Source of the DNA: Pegea sp. RAD2-039
Taxonomy: Eukaryota; Chordata; Thaliacea; Salpida; Salpidae
Assembly (NCBI GenBank): GCA_034620365.1
Contig: JAQGEQ010000137.1
Coordinates: 248,001-312,000 of the forward strand
Reading direction: 5' to 3'
Length of the DNA: 64,000 bases
A program made the position numbers and the translations under genes. Every line of letters starts with the position of its first letter. Positions within the stretch are counted from its first letter, which is position 1. The notes under the pieces were generated by a model. The model did no database searches and was not told where the DNA came from. It saw only the letters and a program-made list of their open reading frames with translations. Positions 13,001-26,608 of the stretch are shown in pieces.

Positions 13001-16000
13001 AACTTTCAACGTTTTCGAATTAAATTGAAAAGTTGAGAAATTTGTTGATCAACAAAAATGTGATTTTCTTTCAAACCCCGATTTTGTTTATTGCTGTGAA
13101 GAAAATTTGAGATATTCAAACAGGAGTGGTACAAATGATGTTTTTTCAGCTAACTTTTCAGTTTTTTATTTATAAATTTCATAAAATATTATAAATATTA
13201 TTGAAATATTATTGAAATATTATTGAAATATTATTGAAATATTATTGTTTAATTTGAAATTTAAAAATAATTTCAACGAATTTTAAAAGGTAAACAAAAT
13301 TATAAATAAAAATTTTTAATATTAAAAAAGATTAGATGAAGAAACAGTTTTTATCAATTAAGAAACATTTCAGGGAAAGTTTTTGTTGATTCTTTTAGAG
13401 GTCAAAGAGCAACTTCAATCTTTCTACGTGTAATTTGAAGTTAACAAACAACAAATAGTCAAAAAACAAACAGAAAATTCTCGAAAACAACCTGAATTAC
13501 AACTCACTTTCTCCTAGAGAAACTTGAATAATCACATCTGTGTCTTCTTCATTATCAAAGTCTTTCTTCTTCAATAATTTTCGAATAAAGTTCACAGGAT
13601 TTCTACCTCTTTCATCTTTACGCTCCGAAGACTTTCCACGAACTTCTCGCTTCCGAGAGCTACTCCGACTTCGTTTAAAGATGTTCCCACGTGATCTTCC
13701 TCGATCTTCTGAAGGATCATCAGATGTTTTTAGCATTGTTCTTTCTGTTGATTTTGATCTTCTAGAACAAAATTTTTAATTTTTTGAATTTTTAGTTCCT
13801 CTGTCAGCTTTCTAGTCGAAATATCGATTCAGTGAAAATAAAAAACTAAAAACTTTTTTAAAAAATTGTTTAATTTAACATTAATAATATTTATTACTAA
13901 TTTGAAGAAATCTGAATGTTTATTATGAAAACAAAAATTCTGTTTTTTCTTTTTTCATTTATTTATCTGAAACTATATATAGTTTGTCTCAAAAAAGTGT
14001 TTTTTTTCAGATTATCACAGAAAACTGGAAATATTAATTTGCTGAAAGTTTGTTTCAAATGATTCATAAAAATAAAAATAAAATTTAACATTTCTTGCTA
14101 CAACTAACTTTTATAAAAACTTTTAAAGAGTTTACAAAAAACTTTAACCACAAGAATCTACTAAAACAACATTTCTAAATTCAACTAAATTGTAAAAAAA
14201 AACTTGCTAATAATAAACTCGACTAAAAACCTTTTATATTTCTACTCCAACGTCAATAAAACTTAATGAAATGACAGTACTTGAAAATTAGTCTAAAAGA
14301 CTTAATGAGAAATGCATTTGTTGTCTAATGATTTGCTTGGTGAAGTTTTGAAGATTTTCAGACTTTTTGTGAGATCTCTACAAACTTCTATCTTCTGCTA
14401 CTTTCAAACGCGCGATTTACAAAACCAATGATGCGTGACGTACTCTAGCTGCTTCTCGCTGCATCTCGAAGGAGAAGAGCGATCCTGGGACTTTGATCGT
14501 CTCCACCGAGATCCGGACTTCTTCTTCTTCTCGTCAGATATTTTTTTTTCTTCAAGATCTCCTTCTGATCTTCTAAAAGATGATCTTTTGTGTCTTCCTC
14601 TGCGATCAACGATCCTTTGAGACGCGCTGCGTTCTTTCCTGATTTTCTCTTCCTCTTTGACGCTTGAGATCTTCCTGAAAATCAATCAATTTGAGACTTT
14701 TTAGGGATACTGATGAAGATACTCACTTTTCTTCCTTCTTTTTTACTTTTTCTTCTTTATCTAAAGATCTGGGAGGAGTCTGGGATCTTCTGCTGCCTCC
14801 AGGAGACTTTGATCTTTTCAGGAGAGATCTCTTCCTCCGAAGACTCGGTGAGATGTACTTATTCTCTGAATTCCCGCTCAGGAAGTTCCTCAATTGAGAT
14901 CCGAGTGATCTGGGAGTTGAATGAACTTCTTCTTCCGTTTCAATCTTTTTAACTTCCGGATGAACAGATTTTTTGTCTTTTTCATCAATCTTCAGAGAGA
15001 TCTTCAAACTATCTTCACTGGAAGAAGACTTTTTAGGATCTTTTGCTGAGACTTCTTCAACTTTTATCTGATCAGATTGATTGTTTTCAGTTCGCTTTAG
15101 ATGGTTGCTATGACGATCAAGCGCTGTAACCGCTGAACTGTGACGTGAAAGACGTTGATGTTTGCTGGGTGTTTGTTGTTTCCTGATCCTTGGAGTCGGA
15201 TCTTTGATTCTAGTCTCTTTAGTCGAAGATTCAATTTCTGAAATTCAAAAATTTTCAAATTAGCTTTTAGAAGGAAAGTCAGAATTCTTTTTATCTTTAA
15301 TTTTTAAAGAATAATTATTTCTATAAGTTTAATTTTTACAAAAATCTAAATTTAGAAAATTAATAATTTAATTGAAATTAAAGTTTTTAAAGAAAAGAAT
15401 AATTAAAAACGTGTCTTCTCCTTTCTATTGTGTTTAAATGAAGATATTTTCGAATAAAAACAGAAACAATACTTGAAAGCAGATGATGATTTCAACAACA
15501 AAGCATTAGAAAGTAATTCTATTGACGCTTTCAGTATTTTAAAACCTTTTAAACAATAAACAGAATAACTAAATAAGAAAAGTTTGTCGCGATTGTTTAC
15601 TAAAAAAGATTTTTAAAAGCGATTAGTAGAAGATATTTGGTAATTCAAAACACAAAATTTAAACTGTTAAGTTACAAAAAAGCTCATTTTTGATTGCATC
15701 ATCATCATCTTGACCTTTATCTTTATACTCTCTTCAACTAAATACCACAAAACTGTTTTTCTTCAAAAGTTAAAAAATATACAAAAAATTTTCAGTAATT
15801 TCTGCAAACTAAACTTTCAACAAAAGTTTTTTTAGCTGATAATTAAATAGAAGATAGTTAATAAGTAACTTTCAAAGTTTCAATTAAAATATTTTTTCTT
15901 TTGAAGATTATTTATTCATCAATTTCTATTTGACTTTTAACAAGTTGACAACAAACAGAAACTTTTTATCAACAACAACAATTCCAAACCTTTATATTTT

Positions 16001-17205
16001 TCCAAGTTGTCATATCCGATATTTTCATCAGTAACTTCCGGACACTTCCGGTTCTTCACTCTCCACTCTTTCCCTTTACTCTCAATCTTCAGAGGGAAGC
16101 TAGGGACTTCATCATCAACATTTTGTGTCTTCAACGAGTTCTTCCGACTCAGAGTCGAGTTGAAGTCATGAACTGAAGACATAATCGAACTTGGAGTCAA
16201 CTCTTCTGCTCCTTGAAATCGACCCTCAAATTTCGTCAGATCCACCATCCCGTAAGGAGTCACATCTTTCGGAGAAGATGAAATCTTGGGATCAACAGAT
16301 CTTCCATCCAAACAGAACATCACTTTACTTTTACAACTTCTTGATTCGATAATCTCTTCTAAAGATCTCGTTCGGATCGAATCTTCATCAGTAAAAGTTT
16401 GATGAGAAGATGAAGGACTCCATGTCTCGCTCCCAATGATCCCAGACTCCGTTTTCATCGAGAGATCATCTTTGGAGGAGTCTTCTTCTTCTTTTATGGG
16501 AGCAAGTGGTTCTTCTATCAGCGATTTTGATCTTACTTTATCTTCAAAATTGAAATGATTGAAGATCTGAGATCCTGGATGCGATTGAAGAGAGGCATCT
16601 TCTGTCTTCTGTTGCTTAGTGATCGCGAGAGTTGTCGCGCGTCGATCGAATCGAAGTTGTTTCGGAGGTAACTTCGGAGGTAACTGCTCTTCACACCTCA
16701 TCATCATCTTCTTCTTATCATCTATCTGCTGCTTCCCGTAACTAGCATCACGTGATCGCGCTTCTTCGTTTCCGTTCCACCTCACTGCGTCCGTCTTCTC
16801 GACTTTCTTCTTTTCAACCAGCTGTGAAATGTCTCCTTCTTTGCAGCTCTTCGTCGAAAACCCAGTTTCTTTGGGGGGTAGAGGAGGCATGGACTCTTCA
16901 GTCGTTCCGCTTGACTGCACAGCTGTAATGCACCGCGATGCATCTGAGCGTGAACAAAGAGACTTTTCAGAGGGACACAGATTAGAGGGAGGTAGGGGGA
17001 TGTCCCTGAACCAATCCTCATCTTCTGTCGCTGAAGTTTTTAGTCGGAAGTCGCGATGTTGTTCGGTCACGTGACTTTTCAAGCAAAACGGTTTTGGAGC
17101 CAAAATCGGAGCTCTCCACTCGCCCGCGTCGTCGTCACGCTTCACTGGTTTCATCACAGCACTGTTGATGACGTCATCACAAAATGACTTATTCTCAGCA
17201 TTCAT
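10091..17205 (-). CDS. PEAK-family pseudokinase scaffold (PEAK1/PRAG1-like)
   Basis: I model twelve exons: 17205-15990, 15237-14727, 14674-14444, 13761-13508, 12981-12843, 12789-12686, 12635-12520, 12208-12090, 12037-11662, 11374-11201, 11007-10813 and 10765-10091. All junction phases agree and give 4110 nt, 1369 residues, close to human PRAG1 and PEAK1 in length. PEAK proteins are catalytically dead scaffolds linking tyrosine-kinase signalling to CRK, GRB2 and the cytoskeleton. Residues 1-1000 are disordered, Ser/Arg- and Pro-rich, with two P-x-L-P-x-K motifs (107-112 and 177-182) of the CRK SH3-binding type and a tyrosine site GYDNL near 395. The C-terminal part (about 1023-1369) is the pseudokinase; its end matches PEAK1 in VIQCALWGPEDL, LLELWIEVEQAKLV and LKILQRI. 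HRD and DFG catalytic motifs are absent. Exons 5-8 are short, so their boundaries are less certain than the first and last. Confidence 0.82.
13190..13247. repeat. 11-bp tandem repeat, about five copies
   Basis: The unit ATTGAAATATT is repeated about five times almost perfectly. It lies in the intron between exons 4 and 5 of the PEAK-like gene. Confidence 0.85.
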
Positions 17206-19564
17206 AGTAACTCTAGAGTCTTCTTCAACTTCTTCTCGATCTTAAGAAGAAGATGAAGAAGAAGATCTCAAAATGATCTTGAAAAGATCCCGAGGTGATC
17301 TTGAAGTGATCTTGAAGTGATCTTGAAGAAGAAGACTTTTTAGCAGTTTTAAGAAATTGTTGAAAATCTGAAACACCAAAAAGTAGAAAAATTTCTGAAA
17401 AAGTTGAAATTGAAACGAATCTTTTAAAAGCAAAATATTTGAAGAAATTTGCTACAGGCGATTGTGAGTTTGCAAAAAGTGTATTGTCAGTTATTTAACA
17501 AATATTCAGTTATTTATCAAATATTCTGATATTTATCAAATATTCTGTTATTTATCAAATATTCAGTTATTTATCAAATATTCTGATATTTATCAAATAT
17601 TCTGTTATTTATCAAATATTCTGATATTTATCAAATATTCTGATATTTATCAAATATTCTGTTATTTATCAAATATTCTGATATTTATCAAATATTCTGA
17701 TATTTATCAAATATTCTGATATTTATAAAAAGTTTTTTTAGTTTAAAATTCCAAAATGATTTTAAGCATTTTGTTTAAACAATTAATTGATTTTTTGAAA
17801 ACACAAAAAGAACAACTTCTGTTTTTATCGACTTCTACATCCGATTGTAGATCAAAATATTTCAGATTAAAATATTTCCGGATCTTATAAAAGAAATGAA
17901 ATTGCTGAATTGTTTTCTAAATTTCTGCAAATGTGGTTTGAACGTTTCTAAAAGTACATTTCTCAGTTTTACAAGATGTGAAAAAAGTTTGACAATTTTT
18001 CATCTTTAGATTTAATTCATGTATTTGTAAAAGCCTCTAGCAAGTTCAGAAAATTTGAAATAATCACTGAAGATGCAATCAACCAGTAAATTACTCTAAT
18101 TACTAATAATGAGTTTTCTTCAACTAAACGTTTTTAAATTGTTCCTACATCTTCAAAAATCTTATCTAAACACGATCAAGTGTGGAAAATGATTTTGAAT
18201 AAAAACGTTTATTGACTTAGAAAAGAAAATATATATTCAAACTTATCTTTATTCAAATACAAGATAACGTGTCTTTAACATCTTCAATAAAGTAAATGGA
18301 ACAAGAATTTCAGGTTAAGAAGTTTTTAGTCAACAGTGTCAACAGTTCAAGATAAATTTCTAGATCTTCTAGATCAAAATAGTTTTCAGATCACGAAATG
18401 AATCTTTATTTTTATGAGAGATTTCATCTTCTAATTTTTCATTTTTTCAAATTCAAAAATTTATTAAATTCAATAATCTTCTTTTCTATCAACATCTAAA
18501 TGAAAGATCCGATCTGTGAAGATCTATTTGTGTCTCAAATAATCGCCTGCAGCTGGAGTAAGAGGAGAAAGTTTCAAAAAGAGGACCTTTTGAAGATCCA
18601 CAATTTTAACTTCAAATCTTTAATCGAAAAAACAAATTAGAAAAATTTCAGATAAAAAACTCTCTTTTCTAACTTCTAGCTCTTATTTTCAAATCTTTGG
18701 ATGTGAAAAAAGTTTTTGCAAATAACTAATTCAACTTCTAATGAAACTGGTCTGTTGTTTGCATTTCTTTAATGTTCATTGAAGCATAACATCGTCACAC
18801 ACGTTAGCCAAACGCCAATAACATGAAAGGGGCAGTAATTGTGGTGGTTCCATTTACTTATTGCAAGAAGTAAAAAGTAAAATAAATAAAAAATTTTCGG
18901 GAAAATTCCGGCTTTTTATAAATAAATCTTTTAATCATCACTTTCTCCTTACTTGTTTCCAAATTACTCCGAATCAATTCATTTAGTTTTGAAGCCAACT
19001 TATAAAAAGTCCAAATTGTTATTTAATTTGAAAAATTGATTATTTAATAATTTCAAAAAGTTTGTTTGAAGTCATTAAATATAGATTTGAAAATTATTTT
19101 CAAATTGACAAGTTGTTAGAAATTAAATTGCCGCGAAAATAAATTTTCTTTAAGAATTTCAAAACTGATTTTTATGAATTTTACAAAAAAATTGAATAAA
19201 TTTTTTGCTTGTTTGAAATTGAAGTAAGAAAAATGAGAAAATCTAACAATAAAGAACATTTTCAACATTTTCTTTTTTTATGCTTCATTTAAAAAAAAGA
19301 ATAAAATTTTGAAAAAAATATTGTTATTCTAAAAATGAAACTTTAAATTTTAAATGTTTGGAATTATTTCAAAAAAACATTTTCTTGCATAAAAAAAATG
19401 TAATTTGGTTTTTAAAAAATTCAAAATAAACTATTACCAGCTACTAGCTATAAATAGATTTAAATTGCTTGTAATTGTTACGTATGTTTTCAAGAAATAA
19501 AAGATTGACGAATTCTTGACACAACAAGCTCATTACTTTATTAAAAAATTTAAAAATCAACATC
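17206..19564. other. upstream region of the PEAK-like gene
   Basis: No gene is supported. The stretch holds a GATCTTGAAGT-type short repeat at about 17270-17335, a 19-bp tandem array at 17497-17728, and slightly GC-richer patches near 18540-18600 and 18780-18850 that I cannot explain. The promoter of the PEAK-like gene should be here but shows no clear motif. The last several hundred bases are A/T-rich. Confidence 0.45.
17497..17728. repeat. 19-bp minisatellite, about 12 copies
   Basis: The unit is TTATTTATCAAATATTCTG with small variants (CTGATAT, CTGTTAT, CAGTTAT) that alternate along the array. It lies about 300 bp upstream of the PEAK-like start codon, so it may sit in the promoter or a 5'UTR intron. 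Confidence 0.9.
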
Positions 19565-20720
19565 TTTATCTTACAGTGGATTGAAGATTACTTATCAGGT
19601 AGAATCCAACAAACTCGTGTAGAAAGATCTTTATCTACTTCTAGCCAAATCACCAGTGGTGATTCTCAGGGTTCTGGATTCTCTTTTTAATTTTTATTGA
19701 AGACCTCATCAGAAGATTAGTAGCAGTAGATGATGTCAGTGTGTTTGCATATGCAGATGATATCAAGCTATTATCTTGTAATCCTTCAAAACTTCAAACT
19801 GCACTACACACTGTAGAAAACTGGTCTACGAATCGGCAGCTCAGAATTCAGCCCACAAAGTCTGAGCTTATAACTTTCTCCCGTATAAACGACCTTAATA
19901 CTTTGTCATTACTCTATCATCTGACTTTAAATGGCACAATTATGTTTCCAAAACCTTTGGAAAATCAATCAATTTTGTCTTCCTTATTATAAAGACCTTT
20001 AATTCTAAGAACCCATGCTTTGTTATCAATCTTTTCAAATTGTTGTACGTCTAATTCTTGAATACAATATCAGTGCATTGATGCCATATCAAGTTGTTGA
20101 TATCAAAAAATCGAATCTGTTCAGGCGACATTTACGAGATTAGTATGCAGGAAACTTAATATTAAATATGATAATTATAAACATCGTCTCAGTCTCTTCA
20201 ATTTAGATACTTTGGAAATTCGACGGATTAAATACGACTTAATTCTTATTTTTAAAATTATCCACAAGTTAGTTGACCTTCAGTTTGATGATTTCTTTTT
20301 CATTAGTCCTTCCCTCAAGTTATATCAACTCAGACGACACACATTACATCTTAATAAGCCCATATCACCTGGTACATTGGTCAGAGCAAACTTTTTCTCA
20401 TACCGCACAATTATTACATGGAACCAGCTGCCATCAGACATTGTCATGTCAGAATCACTCGTGTTGTTCAAGCAGAAGTTGAACCGTTATAATATTACCA
20501 ACATTGTCATTTCTAAATTTTGGTTTTTTATATTATTAACATTCTATGTAATTGTTCACTGTTATATGTTTTGAGGACTACTGAAATGCCATATGTTACA
20601 TCTTTTACTTTCTATGTTTGTATTCTAGTTATATATAATAGGTATTATTATATAAAGATTTATTTATGAGAATTTGTTAGCGAGAGGTGCTTTTTTCACG
20701 TTTATCTTAATAAGAAATAA
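19565..20720 (+). mobile_element. decayed non-LTR retrotransposon (LINE), 5'-truncated
   Basis: Fragments of a reverse transcriptase are readable in changing frames. An ITSGDSQGSGFSF segment (motif B, usually SG-PQGS) near 19650-19690 is followed by FAYADDIKLL (motif C, the catalytic YADD box) at 19745-19775. Downstream, ENWSTNRQLRIQPTKSEL and the C-terminal RRHTLHLNKP and TWNQLPSDIV segments are typical of the tails of jockey/CR1-type elements. Frame breaks near 19690 and 19990 and the missing 5' half (endonuclease, ORF1) show a dead copy. The 3' end has an AATAAA-like signal and matches fragments at 8.75 kb and 37.4 kb. Confidence 0.85.
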
Positions 20721-21643
20721 ACAGATTTCTTTAGAACTATTGTATCTTATTGTGGTGTTTATTAAAAAATAGTTTAAAAAATAGTTTATTTTTGTTATAC
20801 AAACCTTGTTTTCTAAGAATTAAAATTTAATACTTAAAAAATTATCACGAATATTATTTTTTTGTAAATAAAGTAAATAAAACATAACTTTAAAAACAGA
20901 TTTTAAATAATTTTTTTTACGGGTTTCAAAAATATTTTAGTCCATTTTAGTACTCACTTTTTATTTCTTCAATTCATTAGCTTCACGTGTGAACGACACT
21001 GCGAAAATTTAAGTTGATTTTTAGGATATATTTTTTATTTTATAAAAACTTATTTTTAGTAAATTTAAGATTTCATAAAAAGTTTTTATCTATTATTCAA
21101 GTAGAAAATATTTAAATTTTTAAAATTCTCTAATTTTAAATTACTTATTTTTATTTATAAGAAATTTCTAATATAAATTTTGTTGTCTTCTTTTTGAAAA
21201 TGTTTTTATAAATTTTTATGTTTAGGATAATTAAGACTTTTAATAAATTTTTAGTAGTTTTATAAATAGCTAACAGTAATAATAAAATTAACTTTAAATA
21301 ATTTAGTAACTAGTATAATAAGTTTACAATTATTTTGGTTCATATATTTATCTGAATAATTATTGACATGGTCTTATTTGAAATAATAAACTTTTTTATA
21401 TAGTTTATGTTTATAAATATATTTTAGATGAATATAATTAGATAAATCTTTTTAGTTTGAATTAATGTAATAAGTATTTATCAATTGAATCCTAATTAAA
21501 TAAAGCTAAAAACGAATTTACTTCTTAATATAATCTTAAAATTCTTTTTAACTAGAAATTTCCTTTTAAATTATAAATTGAAGTAAAACTTTTATAATTC
21601 ATTTTTTTCAGTTTATTTTTTGAGTATTTTATAAATTATATTT
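20721..21643. other. AT-rich intergenic stretch before BMS1
   Basis: No gene is visible. The stretch is nearly pure A/T sequence. A TTTTTTTCAG acceptor-like site ends at 21611, 33 nt before the BMS1 start, and is a candidate trans-splice or 5'UTR splice site. Confidence 0.5.
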
Positions 21644-24600
21644 ATGATGGATGATAATAAACAAACAGCTAAACCTCACAGACCTAGTAAAGCAGGAAGG
21701 AAGGCTGAGAAAAGAAAAACTGCTCAAAGTACCTCTGCAGAACCTCAAAGAAAAAACCCAAAAGCTTTTTCTATTCAAAATGCGAATAAGCTCAATAAAT
21801 CTTTTAGAAGGTCTTTTCAATTCTGTCCAAAATTTTTATTAAAATGATTTTTATTAGAAATAAATATATTTATAAAAATTTATAACTAATAATAGTTATA
21901 TAAATTATATTTATGTTATTTAAAAATCGATTTATTAAAAATATTTAAAATAATTCAAACTTAAAAATAAAATTTAAAAATTTTTAAATGAAATTTATCT
22001 AAATAAATTCATTTATATTATTTATTATTTTTTTAATTAATTTATATTTTTAATGATTTTAAATAAAGGGCTCAAGATTTTAAAACAAAGAAGCATCATA
22101 TCCCAGTGGTGGACAGAACTCCTTTAGTTCCTCCACCTTTTATTGTAGCGATAGTTGGACCTCCAAAAGTTGGGAAAACTACTCTTATGAGATGCATCAT
22201 ACAAAATTATGTAAAGCAGAAGATCTCAGATATCAAAGTAAAATGATTTTATTAAATTGTTGTAAATTGAAAATGTTTTTAACATTTTAGTAGAATTAAT
22301 TATATAAAAATATTTTGATAATCGAATTATTAATCTGAAATATATTTAAAGTTTTTGAAATTTTAGTTGATTTAATAATAAATTAAATGTTTCTTACTCA
22401 AAGAGCTGACTAAATTTTTGAATATAAATTTACTTTAATCACTTTTGACTTTTTAGGGTCCAGTGACTCTAGTTTCTGGCAAGCAAAGAAGATTGACAAT
22501 TATTGAATGTAATAACGATCTCACATCAATGATTGATATTTCAAAAGTTGCAGATTTAGTTAGTTGCTTTACAAAAATGTCTTTTTTATAAAATGGCTAC
22601 AAATATTAACTTGAATTTATTTCAGATTCTTTTATTAATTGATGCGAGTTTTGGTTTTGAAATGGAAACTTTTGAGTTTTTGAATGTTGCTCAAGTAAGT
22701 AAGTAATTGATGAAAGTTGAAAATTAAATATCTGAATTTGAAGGTTCACGGTTTTCCGAAAGTTATGGGAGTTTTAACTCATCTAGACACAATACCTCTT
22801 GCTAAAAATGTGAAGAAGAAAAAGAAAATGATTAAACATCGATTATGGACTGAAGTATATCAGGTAGAAGTTAGTAATTATCAAACTTTAAAAGCTAATC
22901 AAGTTTTTCAAAGGGCGCCAAATTGTTTCATCTTACTAAAGTCGTCTTTGGTGAATATCAAAGGACTGAAGTGAAAAATTTGTGTCGATTTATCAGTGTC
23001 ATGAAAGTGAGACCTCTCCAATGGAAGACAACTCATCCTTTTGTACTCGCAGACAGGTTTGTTCTTTCCTTATGTGTCTTTAGATTATTTCAATTATATG
23101 TCAGAATGGAGGATATAACTGATCCAGAAGACATCAGGAAGAACCCTACAGCACCGAGAAACATCACCATATTTGGATATGTGCGTGGAACTCACTTAAA
23201 AAAGGAATCTCGCGTTCATATACCAGGTGAAGATCTTTATCATCTCTTCTCATCTTCATCTGTCGTTTGAAACAGGTGTTGGTGACTTTTCAATGCATGA
23301 TGTCTCTCTGGTCCCGGACCCTTGCCCCTTAGCTGAAGATGATGGCAAAAAAAGGAGGTAAGACTCAACATCAAATCGATCTCGGATCTAATCTGATTGA
23401 TCCCAGGAATCTTGACTTTCGAGATCGAATCGTGTATGCTCCGATGTCAGGTGTTGGTGGGATCGTTTATGATAAAGATGCAGTTTATATCGATGTTAAT
23501 GACGGAGCTGGAAACGAATTGAAGAGAGAGAATAAGGTAGAGATGATCAGAGATGCCTGATTAAGATCACTAAATGAGTTTTTAGGACTTGGACGAGGAA
23601 GAAGTGAAGATGATTGGAAAGATTGTGGATAGTGAAGTGACAATTGATGACAAGATGAAGAAAAGTTCGATAAAATTCTTTAAAGAAAGCAAACCAGTCT
23701 CAGCAGCTGAAGTTGACAAGTAACTCGATTCCAACTTGTTCGTTTCGATATCAAAAGATTTGTTTCAGGTTTATCAAGATTCCAAAAGAAGAAGTTGTTG
23801 TTGGAGGTGGAAGGATTAGAAGAAGAGCTGTTTTTGATGAAGTAGTTTCAGTTGAGGACGAAGAAGAGACGAGTTGGTTTTTGTGGAAGTTGTTGAGTGG
23901 AAGACACTAGTGTTTGTTTGAAGGTGATGAAGAAGATGAAAGTGATGAAGATGAAGATCAGGAAGATGACGAAGAGGATGAAGTTTACCAAATAAAGAAT
24001 GGAGTTTTAGAAGGTTTTTTGAATTTGGTGAAGAATTTCGTTTTTATGAACTTTAATCTCTTTAAGATCAAGATGAGGATGAAGATGAAGATGAGGATCA
24101 AGATGAGGATGAAGATGAGGATGAGGATCAATCATTTAGATGGAGGAAAAACCTCGCTCAGAAAGCTAAACAATCTTTTATTGAAGTCAGTTTGATCTCG
24201 TTTCTGCATCTTTTATCATTTAAATCTTTCAACAGCGTCAATCTTCATCCACTAATTTACAAAAGATCGTTTACGGGACTCAACACAAGACGGAAGATCT
24301 TGAAGATGAAGATCAGGAAGATGATTTGGGAGGTTTATTTCAGATCAAAAATGTCGAGTTCTCTGATTTGAACAAGTAAGAAATTCCTTAAACGAAGACT
24401 TCTCTCAATTTGTTGTTTATTAGAAAGATACAAGATGAAGAGGAATGCTGTCAACCAATCAGCGACAAGTCTTATGTGCCTCTTTTTGATTGGTCGACTG
24501 ATGAAAACGCGCGGGAGATGATTCAAGATTGTTTCGTCACTGGCGATTGGAAGGAAAGTGAAGATGCTGAGACTCTTCTACGACAAGTTGGTTTCAAAAT

Positions 24601-26608
24601 CCCGGAACCTCCGAGATTAAAGACTTCTTTTCAAGGATGATGAAGTTTACGGAGACTTCGAAGATCTCGAATCAAACGAGAAAGAAGATGAAGAAGAAGA
24701 AGAAGAACCTCTGATACATGCTGAACGAGAGGTAGGAATGTGTCTTTCATCGGATCTTCTGATCTTCTTTCTGATCTTCATCAGACGAAGAAGGATCGGG
24801 AAGAGAAAGCGAAAGAGAAAAGGATTGAGAAGAAGATGAAGATGAAAGAACTTTTCGATCGAAACTACGATATCGAGAAGAATACGGGAAAACTTGTCAA
24901 GAAGGTTTGCTCTCATCTGTGTCTTCTCAGCTCCTAAAACATCCCGGATGTTGTTAGAGTGATGTGAGTGTCTTCGATGAAGTGAAGAGCGACTTCCACG
25001 AAATCGCGAAGATTAATCGCGAAGAATTCGAAGGAATGGATGACGTCACAAGGGTCCAATATGAAGGATTCAGGTCGGATTTGGAAGAAGTGATCAGTTA
25101 ACCACAAAGATCTGATCTTTCAGATCCGGGATGTATGTCCGAATCGAGATCCGGGACATCTCTTCGGATTTTGTTGAGAATTTTGATCCTAATTATCCTC
25201 TGATTGTTGGAGGACTTCTTCCAACTGAACTAGGAATGGGGTTCATTAAAACAAGAATCAAGAAACATCGTTGGTACAAACGCATCCTCAAGGTCTCTAG
25301 ATGAAATAATTCACCACTAGGTGGCGCTAACAACTTTCATCTACAGACGGAGGACCCTTTGACTCTTTCTGTGGGTTGGAGAAGGTTTCAGACTCGCCCC
25401 ATCTATTTCAGAGAGGATCATAATATGAGGCAGAGTAGATTGAAATATACTCCCGAGAACTTACATTGTTGCGCCCTTTTCTACGGACCCTTCACTCCCC
25501 AGGTTTCAGGACTTCATCCTCCTCAAAGGGAGCTAAATGTTTGTTGTTGTAGGGCGTGGGGTTCATCGGGATTCAATCTATCAGTGGATCTACTCAAGAC
25601 TTTCGAATCGCGGCGACGGGAACTATTTTAGACTCTGATTGTAGTTCGAAGATTGTGAAGAAGTTGAAATTGATTGGATATCCGTTTAAAATCGAGAAAA
25701 ATACTTGCTTCGTGAAGGTCTTGATGACGTCATGAGGTTGTTGAAAGTTTCAAGTATTATTTGTTTCAGAAAATGTTTAATTCCGAGTTGGAGGTCGCGA
25801 AGTTTGAAGGAGCGGCGATCAGGACTGTGAGCGGGATTCGTGGTCAGGTGAAGAAGGCGATAGGACGCGGATCTTCTATCAAAGGAGCAGGAGCAGGATC
25901 ATTCAGAGCTACTTTTGAAGATCGAGTGAAGATGAGTGACATCATCTTTTGTAGGACTTGGTATCCTGTTCCTGTAAGTAGGTCTTGATGAAGATCAGTC
26001 CCCAAAAACCTCCCTGTTTGTAGATTCCTCAATATTACTCCGTCGTCACGAATCTTCTTCTGAAGATCAAAGATTCTTGGATTGGGGAGAAGACATTAGG
26101 AAGGATCCGGTTCGAACAAGGATTGAAACCGGAAGTTAATCCCAACTCATTGTACAGAGTAAGCGATCTTCAAATCTTCATCATCAGATCTTGATCTTTA
26201 CTTCTAGGAGATCAAAAGACCAACAGGCAAGCAGCTTTCCGGGTTTGTCATTCCTCGCTCTTTACAAAAAGAACTTCCGTTCAAATCGAAACCGAAAAGC
26301 GAGTTGAAGAAAAGTAAGAGTAAGAGGGAGAAGTTGATGCAGCGAGCTGTGATCAGGGAGCCGGAACAGCGAGAAGTAAGATGTAGACTTCTTTATCTTC
26401 CATCTTCATGTTTGTTGTTGTGTAGATGGCTAAGTTGATGACCGCGTTGACGACGATGAACAAAGAAAAGATGAAGATGAAGAAAGAGAAACGGAAGTTA
26501 AGTCGCGCGGCTCATCTTAAGATGTTGGAGAAAGAGCAGATCATTCAGATGAAGAACAACAAAGAAGCGAAGAAGAGACTTTACAAGACTATGGGAAGCT
26601 CGAAATAA
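21644..26608 (+). CDS. BMS1: ribosome biogenesis GTPase BMS1
   Basis: I can trace 25 exons whose lengths sum to 3366 nt (1121 residues) with every phase matching; human BMS1 is about 1280 residues. BMS1 is a nucleolar GTPase of the small-subunit processome that works with RCL1 in early 18S rRNA processing. The P-loop [11 protein letters not shown] lies in exon 2 (22069-22237) and VLTHLDT, holding the TxxD base-recognition motif, in exon 5. Family blocks follow in order: [35 protein letters not shown], an Asp/Glu-rich central region (23.9-24.3 kb), [55 protein letters not shown], and a Lys-rich C-terminal tail. Introns are mostly 40-90 bp and many contain ATCTTC words. The stop at 26608 faces the end of the kinesin gene 148 bp away. 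Low-complexity exon ends near 23.87-24.01 kb are the least certain. Confidence 0.95.

Noticed and set aside
13540..17074. Plus-strand frames of 60-80 codons across 13.5-17.1 kb
   Set aside because: They are antisense to exons of the PEAK-like gene, whose phase-consistent model explains the open sequence.
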